Shown: positions 1 through 6,420, counted from the stretch's first letter. The stretch is DNA of 7,364 nucleotides from an uncultured Coprococcus sp. (GCA_900557435.1 USSH01000118.1:1-7364), one strand, 5' to 3'. Numbers and translations: made by a program. The notes: generated by a model not told the origin, from the sequence alone.

Positions 1-62
1 ATAATATACAAATTATAGCATATCAACTAATAAAAATGAATTATGGAACATGTAATAAGAAA

Positions 63-115
63 AAAACACAGCACTACATAGATAACTACCACTCATCTAC
101 ATAGTGCTGTGTTTT
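63..115. terminator. Bidirectional Rho-independent terminator
   Basis: The arms AAAACACAGCACTA (63-76) and TAGTGCTGTGTTTT (102-115) are perfect complements. A 2x2 internal loop and five more pairs follow, closing an 11-base loop. Read on the minus strand the stem runs into seven T (forward A60-A66), and on the plus strand it ends in TTTTAATTTT, so it can work in both directions. It is the first clear terminator downstream of metA, about 240 bases after the stop codon. Confidence 0.85.
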
Positions 116-154
116 AATTTTATATTTAATATCTTCCCTGCCTAACGCCGTTTA

Positions 155-187
155 AAAAAACACCATCTGCATTTTGAAAAAACACCA
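155..187. repeat. Two direct copies of AAAAAACACCA
   Basis: AAAAAACACCA occurs at 155-165 and again at 177-187, a spacing of 22 bases. On the minus strand it reads TGGTGTTTTTT twice in the untranslated stretch between metA and its terminator. No function can be assigned, and with a six-A run the similarity could be chance. Confidence 0.4.
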
Positions 188-319
188 ATTAATCGCCACA
201 AAGTATTAAAATATAGAAAATCACATCATTTTTGCATACATTTATCATTAATATGTAGCACCTTTTGCTTAAAATACATTTTTGTATAGGAGATCATCCA
301 ATATCTTAATCGTGACACA

Positions 320-350
320 GGGACACTCCTCGTTACAAAAGGAACGTCCC
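320..350. repeat. Small palindromic element abutting the metA stop codon
   Basis: GGGAC (320-324) pairs with GTCCC (346-350), and after a 2x2 mismatch TCCT (327-330) pairs with AGGA (340-343), closing a loop of nine bases. On the minus strand the unit reads GGGACGTTCCTTTTGTAACG, then AGGAGTGTCCC and TGTGTCAC. From memory this resembles a dispersed GGGACGTTC...GTCCCTGTGTC repeat found in many Clostridia. It begins five bases after the metA stop codon. No T-tract follows on the minus strand, so it is not a standard terminator; it could stabilise the mRNA 3' end or be a remnant of a small mobile repeat. Confidence 0.55.
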
Positions 351-355
351 CTATG

Positions 356-1264
356 CTACTCCCACTTATAAGGCGTGAGCTGATAAACGTAATAATTGAG
401 CCAATTCGCATACAAAGTATTCGCGTGGCATCTCCACTTCTTCACCGGTTTCTTTTCCGGGTCGTTGTCTGGGTAATAGTTCACTGGGATCTGTGGATTA
501 AGTCCCTTGCCGAGGTCTCTGTGGTACTCCTGGTCGAGGGTCAGCACGTCGTACTCAGGATGTCCTGTGACAAATATGTTCTTGCCGCCGTCACCGATTA
601 TGAGGTACGGGCCAGCCACGTCTGACTCGGCTACGATCTCAAGGTGCTCATTGTTTACAATGTCCTCCTTGGACACGCCCGTGTATCTTGAATGTGGCAC
701 GTAAAATACATCGTCAAAACCGCGGACAAGCGGTGTTCTCTTGTGGAAGGTGTGATGTTCATATATGCCTGACAGCTTCTGCGGAAGGTCAAACTTCTGC
801 ACACCGTATCTGTAGTAGAGTCCTGCCTGAGCGCCCCAACAGATGTGCATGGTCGATGTGACATTTTTCTCGGACCAGTCCATGATCTCACGGAGCTCAT
901 CCCAGTAGTCAACATTCTCGAATTCCATCTTTTCAACAGGTGCTCCGGTTATGATGAAACCGTCCCATTTGCGGTTCTTTACGCTGTCGAAGTCCTCGTA
1001 GAATCTGTCAAGGTGTCCCTTTGTCACGTTCTTGGACTCGTAGGACATGGTTCTAAGAAGCGTGATGTTCACCTGAAGTGGAGTGTTTGACAGGCTTCGC
1101 ATGAGCTGCAGCTCTGTATCCTCCTTCAACGGCATGAGGTTGAGTATCAGAATGTCAAGGGGTCTTATGTCCTGGCTGTGCGCTCTTCCTGTTCCCATGA
1201 CAAATATGTTCTCGTCCTCTAGTGTTTTCTTAACCGGCAGATCATCATCTATTCTTATCGGCAT
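356..1264 (-). CDS. metA: Homoserine O-acetyltransferase (MetA family)
   Basis: The protein activates L-homoserine by O-acylation, the first committed step of methionine synthesis in the cytoplasm. The 302 residues match the usual length of the MetA family (about 300). The expected catalytic triad is present: Cys142 in HICWGAQAGLYY, His235 and Glu237 in TGHPEYD. Residue 111 is Glu (TGAPVEKMEF). In this family Glu111 is associated with acetyl-CoA use and Gly111 with succinyl-CoA, so I infer an acetyltransferase although homologues are often labelled succinyltransferase. The ATG at 1264 is preceded by AAAGGAA (1274-1280, nine bases away). It lies 81 bases downstream of ligA on the same strand, without a clear promoter or a terminator in the gap, so cotranscription is possible. 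That gap is too short for a SAM riboswitch with its terminator. The gene ends in TAG next to a palindromic element. Confidence 0.95.
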   Translation of the reverse strand: MPIRIDDDLPVKKTLEDENIFVMGTGRAHSQDIRPLDILILNLMPLKEDTELQLMRSLSNTPLQVNITLLRTMSYESKNVTKGHLDRFYEDFDSVKNRKWDGFIITGAPVEKMEFENVDYWDELREIMDWSEKNVTSTMHICWGAQAGLYYRYGVQKFDLPQKLSGIYEHHTFHKRTPLVRGFDDVFYVPHSRYTGVSKEDIVNNEHLEIVAESDVAGPYLIIGDGGKNIFVTGHPEYDVLTLDQEYHRDLGKGLNPQIPVNYYPDNDPEKKPVKKWRCHANTLYANWLNYYVYQLTPYKWE

Positions 1265-1345
1265 CTCTATTCATTCCTTTCCATTTACTACTTATCCAAG
1301 CAAACATGCAGCAACATACACCAAGTAATCTAACCACAGTTACTC

Positions 1346-3382
1346 CTACTGTCCAATCAAGTCTAAGAAATCCTCCTCAGATATGATAGGCACATCAAGG
1401 CTTTTCGCCTTCTTGTTCTTGGATGATGTAGAATTCACATCGTTATTTATAAGATATGAGGTCTTGGCAGATACAGAACCTGTAACCTGACCTCCTCTGC
1501 TCTCTATCAGTTCCTTGAGCTGATTTCTGTTTTCAAAATGGGTGAGCGAACCGGTTATGACGAACACCTTGCCCGCCAGATCCTGCTCCGTATCAGAAAT
1601 ATCATCCACAAATGTCAGCTCAGCCATCAACTTATCTATGATAACACAATTCTTCTCATTTTCAAAGTATCTGACTATATCCTCGGCTATGACCTGACCG
1701 ATTCCGTCTATCTCAACGTAGGCTGACACATCTGCCTTCTTCATGGCATCCATGTCATTTGCAAAATGCTTTGCCATGAGCTTGGCTGTCGCTTCTCCGA
1801 CATTTGCAATGCCAAGACCATTGACAAGACGCCACATGTTCGTCTGCCTAGATGCATCCACTGCAGCCACAAGCTTGTTGTATGACTTCTCGCCAAATCC
1901 CTCAAGTTCAACTATATGGTCTCTGTGAGCCTCAAGTTTATACAGATCAGGAAGCTCCTCCAATATCTTCTCGTCTATGAACTTCTCTATGGTCGCCTCT
2001 GAGAGTCCGTCTATGTTCAACGCATTTCTTGACACATAGTGTGAAAACGACTTGAGTTTCTTGGCAGGGCAGAACTGGTTTGTACAGTAGAGAGTCTCAA
2101 CTCCTGACGCTGCACCGCCTTCCTCCCTCACGATCTCAGTCTCACCGCCACATGCGGGACAAGCAGCCGGTATGACCACATTTCCACTCATGGTGAGGTT
2201 CCTCGCGATCTGCGGAATAATCATATTCGCCTTGTACACAGCGATCTCATCGCCTTCGCCAAGCGCCAATGACTTAAGTATACTGACGTTGTGTATGCTG
2301 GCACGGCTGACTGTGGTTCCCTCGAGCTCCACCGGATCAAATACAGCAACCGGGTTGATGAGTCCGGTTCTAGATGGACTCCACTCCACATAACGTAGAT
2401 GGGTGATTGCCTCCTCATCCGCCCATTTAAATGCCATGGCATTTCGCGGAAACTTGGCTGTGGTTCCGAGGCTTCTTCCGTATGCCAGATCATCCAGCAT
2501 GAGTACCAGTCCGTCCGATGGAAAGTCATTCTCTGTTATCTTCTCAGAAAATTCTCTCACCTTATCCGGGAGTGCTGCCGAGTCTGTCAGGTAGTGTTCT
2601 ACCACGGTAAATCCCTGCTGTTCCAGCCAGTCAAGCTGGTATTTGAATGAATTGTGGAAGTCCACATCCTCACCGTCCACTAAGTTAAATGCGAAGAAAT
2701 GTACATTTCTCTCTTTTGTTATCTTGTTATCGAGCTGTCTCACTGAGCCACTGCACAGATTTCGCGGATTCTTGTACTTAGACTCCGCATCCGTTATCTT
2801 CTCATTTATCGCATTGAAATCCGAGTATTTGATGACAGCCTCGCCTCTGATAGTCAGCTTGCCCTTGTACGGAATGTGATGGGGTACATTCGCAAATACC
2901 TTCGCATTGTCCGTAACTAATTCGCCCTCATTTCCATCTCCACGAGTTACAGCTTTATTTAATTCTCCATTTTCATATGTGAGAACAATAGTAAGCCCGT
3001 CCATCTTCCAGGATATGACACCCTTATAACTGCCCAACCATGATGCAAGAGCTCCAACATCTTTGGTCTTGTCTAACGACTGCATAGGATGCTCATGTGA
3101 TACCTTAGGGAGTTTACTCTTTACCTCATATCCTACCTTGACTGTCGGGCTGTTGCTCATGACCATCCCGGTCTCTTTCTCCAGCGCGCACAGCTCATCA
3201 TACAGAGCATCATATTCCAGGTTGCTCATGATCTCTGTATCTTCCATATAATATTTCTTTGCAGCTTCGTTGAGCTGCTTTACAAGTTCTTTAATTCTGG
3301 CTATCTTGCCATTATCGTTATTACCACTGATGTCATTATTTTCTTCAATATTTTCACTGGTATTTCTACTAATATCTTCCAT
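1346..3382 (-). CDS. ligA: NAD-dependent DNA ligase LigA, divergent active-site motifs
   Basis: The enzyme seals nicks in duplex DNA using NAD+, in replication and repair. It has 678 residues from the ATG at 3382; a GTG at 3388 would add two, and residue numbers here count from that GTG. GGTGGGG lies five bases before the ATG. All LigA domains are present: domain Ia (about 28-75), adenylation domain with Lys128 in KMDG and TRGDG at 148-152, Glu183 in RGE, NPRN with Arg217, and Lys321 in AFKW; OB fold with RTGLINPVA (340-348); a zinc finger with Cys410, Cys413, Cys435 and Cys440; helix-hairpin-helix units (about 458-580); and a C-terminal BRCT domain (about 603-680). Length is normal for LigA. 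The first ~27 residues are a polar, Asn/Glu-rich extension. Several residues differ from E. coli LigA: His23 is Tyr47, Asp32 is Asn56, Glu113 is Ser126 and motif IV Lys290 is Met297. I believe this variant is common in Lachnospiraceae, which suggests it is functional. Confidence 0.96.
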   Translation of the reverse strand: MEDISRNTSENIEENNDISGNNDNGKIARIKELVKQLNEAAKKYYMEDTEIMSNLEYDALYDELCALEKETGMVMSNSPTVKVGYEVKSKLPKVSHEHPMQSLDKTKDVGALASWLGSYKGVISWKMDGLTIVLTYENGELNKAVTRGDGNEGELVTDNAKVFANVPHHIPYKGKLTIRGEAVIKYSDFNAINEKITDAESKYKNPRNLCSGSVRQLDNKITKERNVHFFAFNLVDGEDVDFHNSFKYQLDWLEQQGFTVVEHYLTDSAALPDKVREFSEKITENDFPSDGLVLMLDDLAYGRSLGTTAKFPRNAMAFKWADEEAITHLRYVEWSPSRTGLINPVAVFDPVELEGTTVSRASIHNVSILKSLALGEGDEIAVYKANMIIPQIARNLTMSGNVVIPAACPACGGETEIVREEGGAASGVETLYCTNQFCPAKKLKSFSHYVSRNALNIDGLSEATIEKFIDEKILEELPDLYKLEAHRDHIVELEGFGEKSYNKLVAAVDASRQTNMWRLVNGLGIANVGEATAKLMAKHFANDMDAMKKADVSAYVEIDGIGQVIAEDIVRYFENEKNCVIIDKLMAELTFVDDISDTEQDLAGKVFVITGSLTHFENRNQLKELIESRGGQVTGSVSAKTSYLINNDVNSTSSKNKKAKSLDVPIISEEDFLDLIGQ

Positions 3383-3421
3383 ACACACCCCACCAAAAAT
3401 CCTATATACACTCTTTCTATC

Positions 3422-3449
3422 ATAATAATATAGAGCACACTATTGTCAT
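3422..3449 (-). promoter_or_regulatory. Predicted promoter for ligA
   Basis: On the minus strand ATGACA (forward 3444-3449) and TATTAT (forward 3422-3427) are 16 bases apart, and each differs from the sigma-A consensus at one position. Transcription would start near 3415 and give a leader of about 33 bases before the ligA ATG. It lies in the gap between the pseudouridine synthase gene and ligA, so ligA need not depend on read-through. Confidence 0.6.
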
Positions 3450-3478
3450 TTCATCACTCGATCAGCAAACAATCTATA

Positions 3479-4183
3479 TTACATCCCCACGATCCGTCTA
3501 AGTTCTGCCTCTTCCTCGCGGCTGAGCTCCCTGAGTTCTCCAGGTCTCATATTGCCAAGCTTTACATTGCAGACTCTGACTCTCTTCAGGTTCACTACCC
3601 TGTAACCCAGCGCATCGCACATTCGTCTGATCTGCCTGTTGAGCCCCTGTGTCAGCACTATCACAAATGACCTGTCATCTATCTTTCGCACCTTGCACTT
3701 CTTCGTCACCGTATCAAGTATTGACACTCCATCCGACATCTTCCTGATGAAGTCCTCAGTTATTTCCCGATTCACACGAACCCTGTACTCCTTTTCGTGG
3801 TTGTTCACCGACTTCTGGATGGCATTTGACAGGTCTCCATCATTTGTCAGGAGAAGCAGCCCCTGGGAGTCCTTGTCCAATCTTCCCACATACTGAAGTC
3901 TGATCGGATAATCTATGTGATCAAATATATTATCCGGATCCTCCTTGCTCGCTGTACAGGTAAGTCCTATCGGCTTATTATAAGCCAGTATGACAGTCTT
4001 ATTCTTTTGCTGTACCCTCTTGCCCATGAATGTCACCACATCCCCGGGCATGACCTTCTGACCCATGACTGCAGTCTCTCCGTTGATCGTAACCTTTCCA
4101 TTCTCTATATGTGTATCCGCAGCGCGCCTTGAGCACACGCCCGCCTCGCTGAGATATTTGTTAAGTCTTATTCCGTCTGACAT
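3479..4183 (-). CDS. rluF: 23S rRNA pseudouridine synthase, RluF/RsuA family
   Basis: The enzyme isomerises a uridine to pseudouridine in ribosomal RNA; the closest resemblance is to RluF, which modifies U2604 of E. coli 23S rRNA. The protein has an N-terminal S4 RNA-binding domain (about 5-55, with IRLNKYLSEAGVCSRR) and then a catalytic domain containing YNKPIGLTCT, the GRLDKDSQGLLLLTNDG motif with catalytic Asp103, VTKKCKV and QGLNRQIRRMCDALGY. The last block is characteristic of the RsuA/RluB/RluE/RluF family. I chose the ATG at 4183 because AGGTG ends six bases before it; the in-frame GTG at 4192 overlaps that same motif and would add three residues. At 234 residues it is shorter than E. 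coli RluF (290), which has a longer C-terminal tail. It is the first gene of the minus-strand group with ligA and metA. RluB-type specificity cannot be excluded. Confidence 0.88.
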   Translation of the reverse strand: MSDGIRLNKYLSEAGVCSRRAADTHIENGKVTINGETAVMGQKVMPGDVVTFMGKRVQQKNKTVILAYNKPIGLTCTASKEDPDNIFDHIDYPIRLQYVGRLDKDSQGLLLLTNDGDLSNAIQKSVNNHEKEYRVRVNREITEDFIRKMSDGVSILDTVTKKCKVRKIDDRSFVIVLTQGLNRQIRRMCDALGYRVVNLKRVRVCNVKLGNMRPGELRELSREEEAELRRIVGM

Positions 4184-4210
4184 CTTTTTCACCTATCTTA
4201 TAATATTTTT

Positions 4211-4216
4211 ATTATA
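4211..4216 (-). promoter_or_regulatory. Possible -10 element for rluF
   Basis: The minus strand reads TATAAT here, a perfect -10 consensus 27 bases upstream of the chosen ATG. At 16-18 bases further upstream there is no good -35 hexamer (AATGCA-like), so in this AT-rich stretch the assignment is weak. Confidence 0.35.
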
Positions 4217-4407
4217 TACTTCATTACTTAAATTGCATTTTCACATATATCTTTTTCGCATGCATTTTCTTCACATCTGAATCTCTCTTTAAATCCATAT
4301 TTCTCTTTTCATATATGCTGAACGATCACTAATGCAATGCTCAACCACACTAAATCATACCATTTAATCCATCATTTGTGAACTGTTTAAATCCGCTGTT
4401 CATATAT

Positions 4408-4431
4408 CTTTGTAAAGTTCTTTGTAAAGTT
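4408..4431. repeat. Perfect 12-bp tandem duplication CTTTGTAAAGTT
   Basis: CTTTGTAAAGTT occurs twice in tandem (4408-4419 and 4420-4431). Each copy contains the small dyad CTTT-GT-AAAG, and the spacing is close to one helical turn. It lies about 37-61 bases upstream of the -35 box at 4469, a position suited to a regulator binding site. Autoregulation by the neighbouring Lrp-type protein is only a guess. Confidence 0.6.
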
Positions 4432-4468
4432 CAAACTAAAATCCGGTTAAAATTTTATACAAAAACAC

Positions 4469-4497
4469 TTGATTTTTTTTATCATCTAATGTATAGT
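4469..4497 (+). promoter_or_regulatory. Predicted sigma-A-type promoter upstream of the Lrp-type gene
   Basis: TTGATT (4469-4474) and TATAGT (4492-4497) are separated by exactly 17 bases with an AT-rich spacer. Transcription would start near 4504, about five bases before the hairpin terminator at 4509-4554 and about 207 bases before the Lrp-type ATG. No better promoter was seen closer to that gene; TGC-TAAATA at 4649-4657 is a weak extended -10 candidate without a -35. Confidence 0.6.
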
Positions 4498-4508
4498 GAA
4501 ACAAACGC

Positions 4509-4554
4509 AAAGGTGTGTTTCTAAGAATATTCTTAGGGAACACACCTTTTTTTT
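4509..4554 (+). terminator. Strong hairpin terminator in the leader of the Lrp-type gene
   Basis: AAAGGTGTGTT (4509-4519) pairs with AACACACCTTT (4539-4549). Inside is the 16-base palindrome CTAAGAATATTCTTAG (4521-4536), separated by T on one side and GG on the other. Eight T follow from 4547 to 4554. Only the plus strand has the T-tract. No plus-strand gene lies upstream, so it either attenuates transcription towards the Lrp-type gene or ends a transcript of about 50 bases that begins at the adjacent promoter. Confidence 0.85.
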
Positions 4555-4557
4555 ATT

Positions 4558-4654
4558 TTACGGACAGTCATCAATTTCCATGCTCACGCGGAACATTGAC
4601 GCCTGCCGCAACAACTTGAGGAACTCCGGAAACATTTTTCTCATAGTTTGCTAA
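4558..4654. other. GC-richer islet with short open frames on both strands
   Basis: Positions 4561-4630 are about 54% GC by hand count, inside AT-rich flanks. The plus strand holds a 24-codon frame, ATG at 4580 to TAA at 4652-4654. The minus strand holds a 28-codon frame, ATG at 4644 to TAA at 4558-4560, beginning MRKMFPEFLKLLRQ and ending MEIDDCP. Neither has a recognisable ribosome binding site, and I recognise neither peptide. It could be a leader peptide, a structured leader RNA or a gene remnant. Confidence 0.3.
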
Positions 4655-4710
4655 ATAACGTTTTAAAAAGCAATTCGGCTAAATTCTATTAGAAAAAGGA
4701 AGTGTTTGAT

Positions 4711-5175
4711 ATGGATAACATCGACAGAAAAATAATTCATCTTTTACAGAGCAATGCAAGAACACCACTCAAATATCTGGCCAACAAGGTCTTCCTTTCT
4801 TCGCCGGCAGTTTCAGCAAGAATCGAAAGATTAGAAAAGGCCGGTATCATCACCGGTTACCACGCAAGTGTAGACCACGAGGCCCTTGGCTATCATATAA
4901 CAGCCTTCATCCACATGGCTCTCGACCCCAAGCAGAAACCGACATTCTATCCTTTCGTGGAGGCCTGTCCAAATGTACTTGAGTGCAACTGTGTGACCGG
5001 AGCACATTCTATGCTCATGAAAGTATGTTTCCCTAACACCATGGATCTGGATTCATTCATTGGTCAGCTCCAGAGATTCGGAAGTACTGAAACCCAGATC
5101 GTATTCTCAACTCCTGTTCCAACAAGGGGTGTCGTGATCGACACAGAGGATATTGATTCATCCGAGGCAATATGA
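4711..5175 (+). CDS. Lrp/AsnC family transcriptional regulator
   Basis: This is a DNA-binding regulator of the feast/famine family, which usually senses amino acids and controls their synthesis, breakdown or transport. The N-terminus is a typical AsnC helix-turn-helix (about residues 3-52: IDRKIIHLLQSNARTPLKYL, then SSPAVSARIERLEKAGIITGY). The remainder (about 62-142) is a RAM/AsnC ligand-binding and oligomerisation domain, with CVTGAHSMLMKV and TQIVFSTPVPTRGV. The length, 154 residues, is normal. I chose the ATG at 4711 because AAGGAAG (4696-4702) ends eight bases before it; the in-frame GTG at 4702 overlaps that site. It is monocistronic by appearance, with a shared terminator after the stop and a promoter, hairpin and tandem repeat upstream. 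In the RAM turn after Gly the more usual Tyr-Asp is replaced by His-Ser, so its ligand may differ. The target genes cannot be told from this window. Confidence 0.9.
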   Translation: MDNIDRKIIHLLQSNARTPLKYLANKVFLSSPAVSARIERLEKAGIITGYHASVDHEALGYHITAFIHMALDPKQKPTFYPFVEACPNVLECNCVTGAHSMLMKVCFPNTMDLDSFIGQLQRFGSTETQIVFSTPVPTRGVVIDTEDIDSSEAI

Positions 5176-5218
5176 TCTGATTATCCAAAAAGTAATGTGA
5201 ACTCTCCACACATAAATA

Positions 5219-5267
5219 ATGCCGGACACGCACGAGCTCTTTTCTGTCTCGTTTGCATATCCGGCAT
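5219..5267. terminator. Shared terminator between convergent genes
   Basis: ATGCCGGA (5219-5226) pairs with TCCGGCAT (5260-5267), with further pairs inside including CGAG (5233-5236) with CTCG (5248-5251). ATTTTAATT follows on the plus strand, and a weaker TTATTTATG follows on the minus strand. It lies 43 bases after the Lrp-type stop codon and three bases after the stop codon of the convergent membrane-protein gene, so it probably serves both. Confidence 0.75.
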
Positions 5268-5270
5268 ATT

Positions 5271-6404
5271 TTAATTATACATATTTTGGAACTTCTTGAA
5301 TGTATCATCGTGTTTTAAGAGATAGTCCGTATTCTCCTTTACATACTGATACATATCCTGTATATATTTCGAAGCTGTTACTTCCTGTATATATTTGTTC
5401 TCATCATCTGACAATTGGGAATTATCTATCTTGTAACTTCCATCCGTCTGCTTCACCACATAGAACGACCTGATATCAAGCGGTTCACTGTTCACATCTT
5501 TTATTGTAAGATTGGACAATGCATATATGATGTACGCATCAGCAGTCTTTCCCGGCACCATATAGCAGGTTGTACGATTGTAAGCTGTTATATACTGTGC
5601 AGCAATCTTTATACTGCTCATATCGTCAAATTCTGACGGATCTGTAACCAGTCTCTGCAGTGTGGTCTGATCTGCGTTCGTTCTTGCAAGCAGATAATTG
5701 CTTACCAGCTGATCGATCTCGTCTATGGTACACAGGCTGTAATTTGCTCCAGCTGGAACCTCTATATTCACTGAATTATCGCGACCTGTAATGTCATCTG
5801 CAAATATTGTTGTGTTTATATGAAACACATATATGTATGCACACAGAAGAACCACAAATAATCCCCACAGCCATGCCAGCATCTTTCCCGATGGACCATA
5901 GATTCTGTCACTTTTCCTATTACGGCGTCTGCTTCTGACCGGCATATCTATATCGTAGTCATCGTCAAACATATCTCCTGTATCAGGAGCTTCATCCATA
6001 TCCTCCGGGTCATCTATAACGTAATCCTCATAAAGTCTGACCTTCTTCGGGGCAACATTCTCAGATTTTCCTTCAACCACATCGCCCATATCATCGTCTG
6101 ATTCATCTGATTCCTCTGACAGATCACTTACATCCTCATATTCGTCAGAGTCCTCCTGATCATCTGTCAATTCATCTTCGTCACGATCTTTATCACCGTC
6201 ATCTGATAATGAATCATCTGCAGCACCGCTTTCTTCCTGGTTATCCCCAGATTCATCTTCCTCATTTTCAGAATCTACATCTTCAGGCGCATCTTCCTCA
6301 AGATCATCCGCAGATTCAGCATCGCTTTCTACATCATCCAACTCGTTGAGATTTTCATCTTTTTCATTATATACTTTGTCTTTATCCTTTTTCTTATTTT
6401 TCAT
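5271..6404 (-). CDS. Membrane protein with acidic cytoplasmic tail, unknown function
   Basis: I do not recognise a named family. Counting from the ATG at 6404 (377 residues), the order is: a short Lys/Asp-rich start; a low-complexity stretch of Asp, Glu and Ser (about 17-140); a second acidic block around 130-155; a basic cluster RSRRRNRK (about 157-164); one membrane helix (about 175-195, LAWLWGLFVVLLCAYIYVFHI); and an extracellular domain of about 180 residues. The positive-inside rule puts the acidic part in the cytoplasm. The outer domain (VSNYLLARTNADQTTLQRLV, then a later SFYVVKQTDGSYKIDN) resembles NTF2-like folds attached to Clostridia membrane proteins, but this is only an impression. 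AGGAAG (6415-6420) sits ten bases before the chosen ATG and only one base before the alternative ATG at 6413, which would add three residues. The gene has its own promoter and ends at the shared terminator. Confidence 0.85.
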   Translation of the reverse strand: MKNKKKDKDKVYNEKDENLNELDDVESDAESADDLEEDAPEDVDSENEEDESGDNQEESGAADDSLSDDGDKDRDEDELTDDQEDSDEYEDVSDLSEESDESDDDMGDVVEGKSENVAPKKVRLYEDYVIDDPEDMDEAPDTGDMFDDDYDIDMPVRSRRRNRKSDRIYGPSGKMLAWLWGLFVVLLCAYIYVFHINTTIFADDITGRDNSVNIEVPAGANYSLCTIDEIDQLVSNYLLARTNADQTTLQRLVTDPSEFDDMSSIKIAAQYITAYNRTTCYMVPGKTADAYIIYALSNLTIKDVNSEPLDIRSFYVVKQTDGSYKIDNSQLSDDENKYIQEVTASKYIQDMYQYVKENTDYLLKHDDTFKKFQNMYN

Positions 6405-6420
6405 ATCTGTCATTCTTCCT

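Larger units (their letters stand above)
1..355. other. Gene-free AT-rich region downstream of metA
   Basis: No convincing gene lies here. It holds a bidirectional terminator hairpin (63-115), two copies of AAAAAACACCA spaced 22 bases apart (155-165 and 177-187), and a small palindromic element beside the metA stop codon (320-350). The short minus-strand frame that overlaps 226-411 has no ribosome binding site and is mostly a translation of the palindromic element plus the antisense-frame metA end, so it is not called as a gene. Confidence 0.7.
4184..4710. other. Divergent intergenic region between rluF and the Lrp-type gene
   Basis: This 527-base, mostly AT-rich stretch lies between two divergent genes. 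It holds a possible rluF promoter (-10 TATAAT on the minus strand at 4211-4216, -35 poor), a perfect 12-bp tandem duplication (4408-4431), a plus-strand promoter (4469-4497), a strong hairpin terminator (4509-4554) and a GC-richer islet (4561-4630). Nothing recognisable is visible in 4230-4400. I found no T-box or known riboswitch by eye. Confidence 0.65.

Noticed and set aside
226..411. 61-residue minus-strand open frame near the metA 3' end
   Set aside because: It overlaps the end of metA in another frame, lacks a ribosome binding site, and its FVTRSVPVSR segment is the translation of the palindromic element at 320-350.
353..1328. Several plus-strand open frames opposite metA
   Set aside because: They are shadows of the metA coding frame; metA has full family motifs and a ribosome binding site, and they have neither.
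1265..1345. Search for a riboswitch or separate terminator between ligA and metA
   Set aside because: The 81-base gap shows no hairpin with a T-tract and is too short for a SAM or T-box leader.
2221..2529. 102-residue minus-strand frame inside ligA
   Set aside because: It lies in a different frame inside the well-supported ligA gene, has no family motif, and carries the composition of a shadow frame.
4065..4280. 71-residue plus-strand frame opposite the rluF start
   Set aside because: It is antisense to conserved S4-domain codons, AT-rich and hydrophobic by base composition, and no ribosome binding site was seen.
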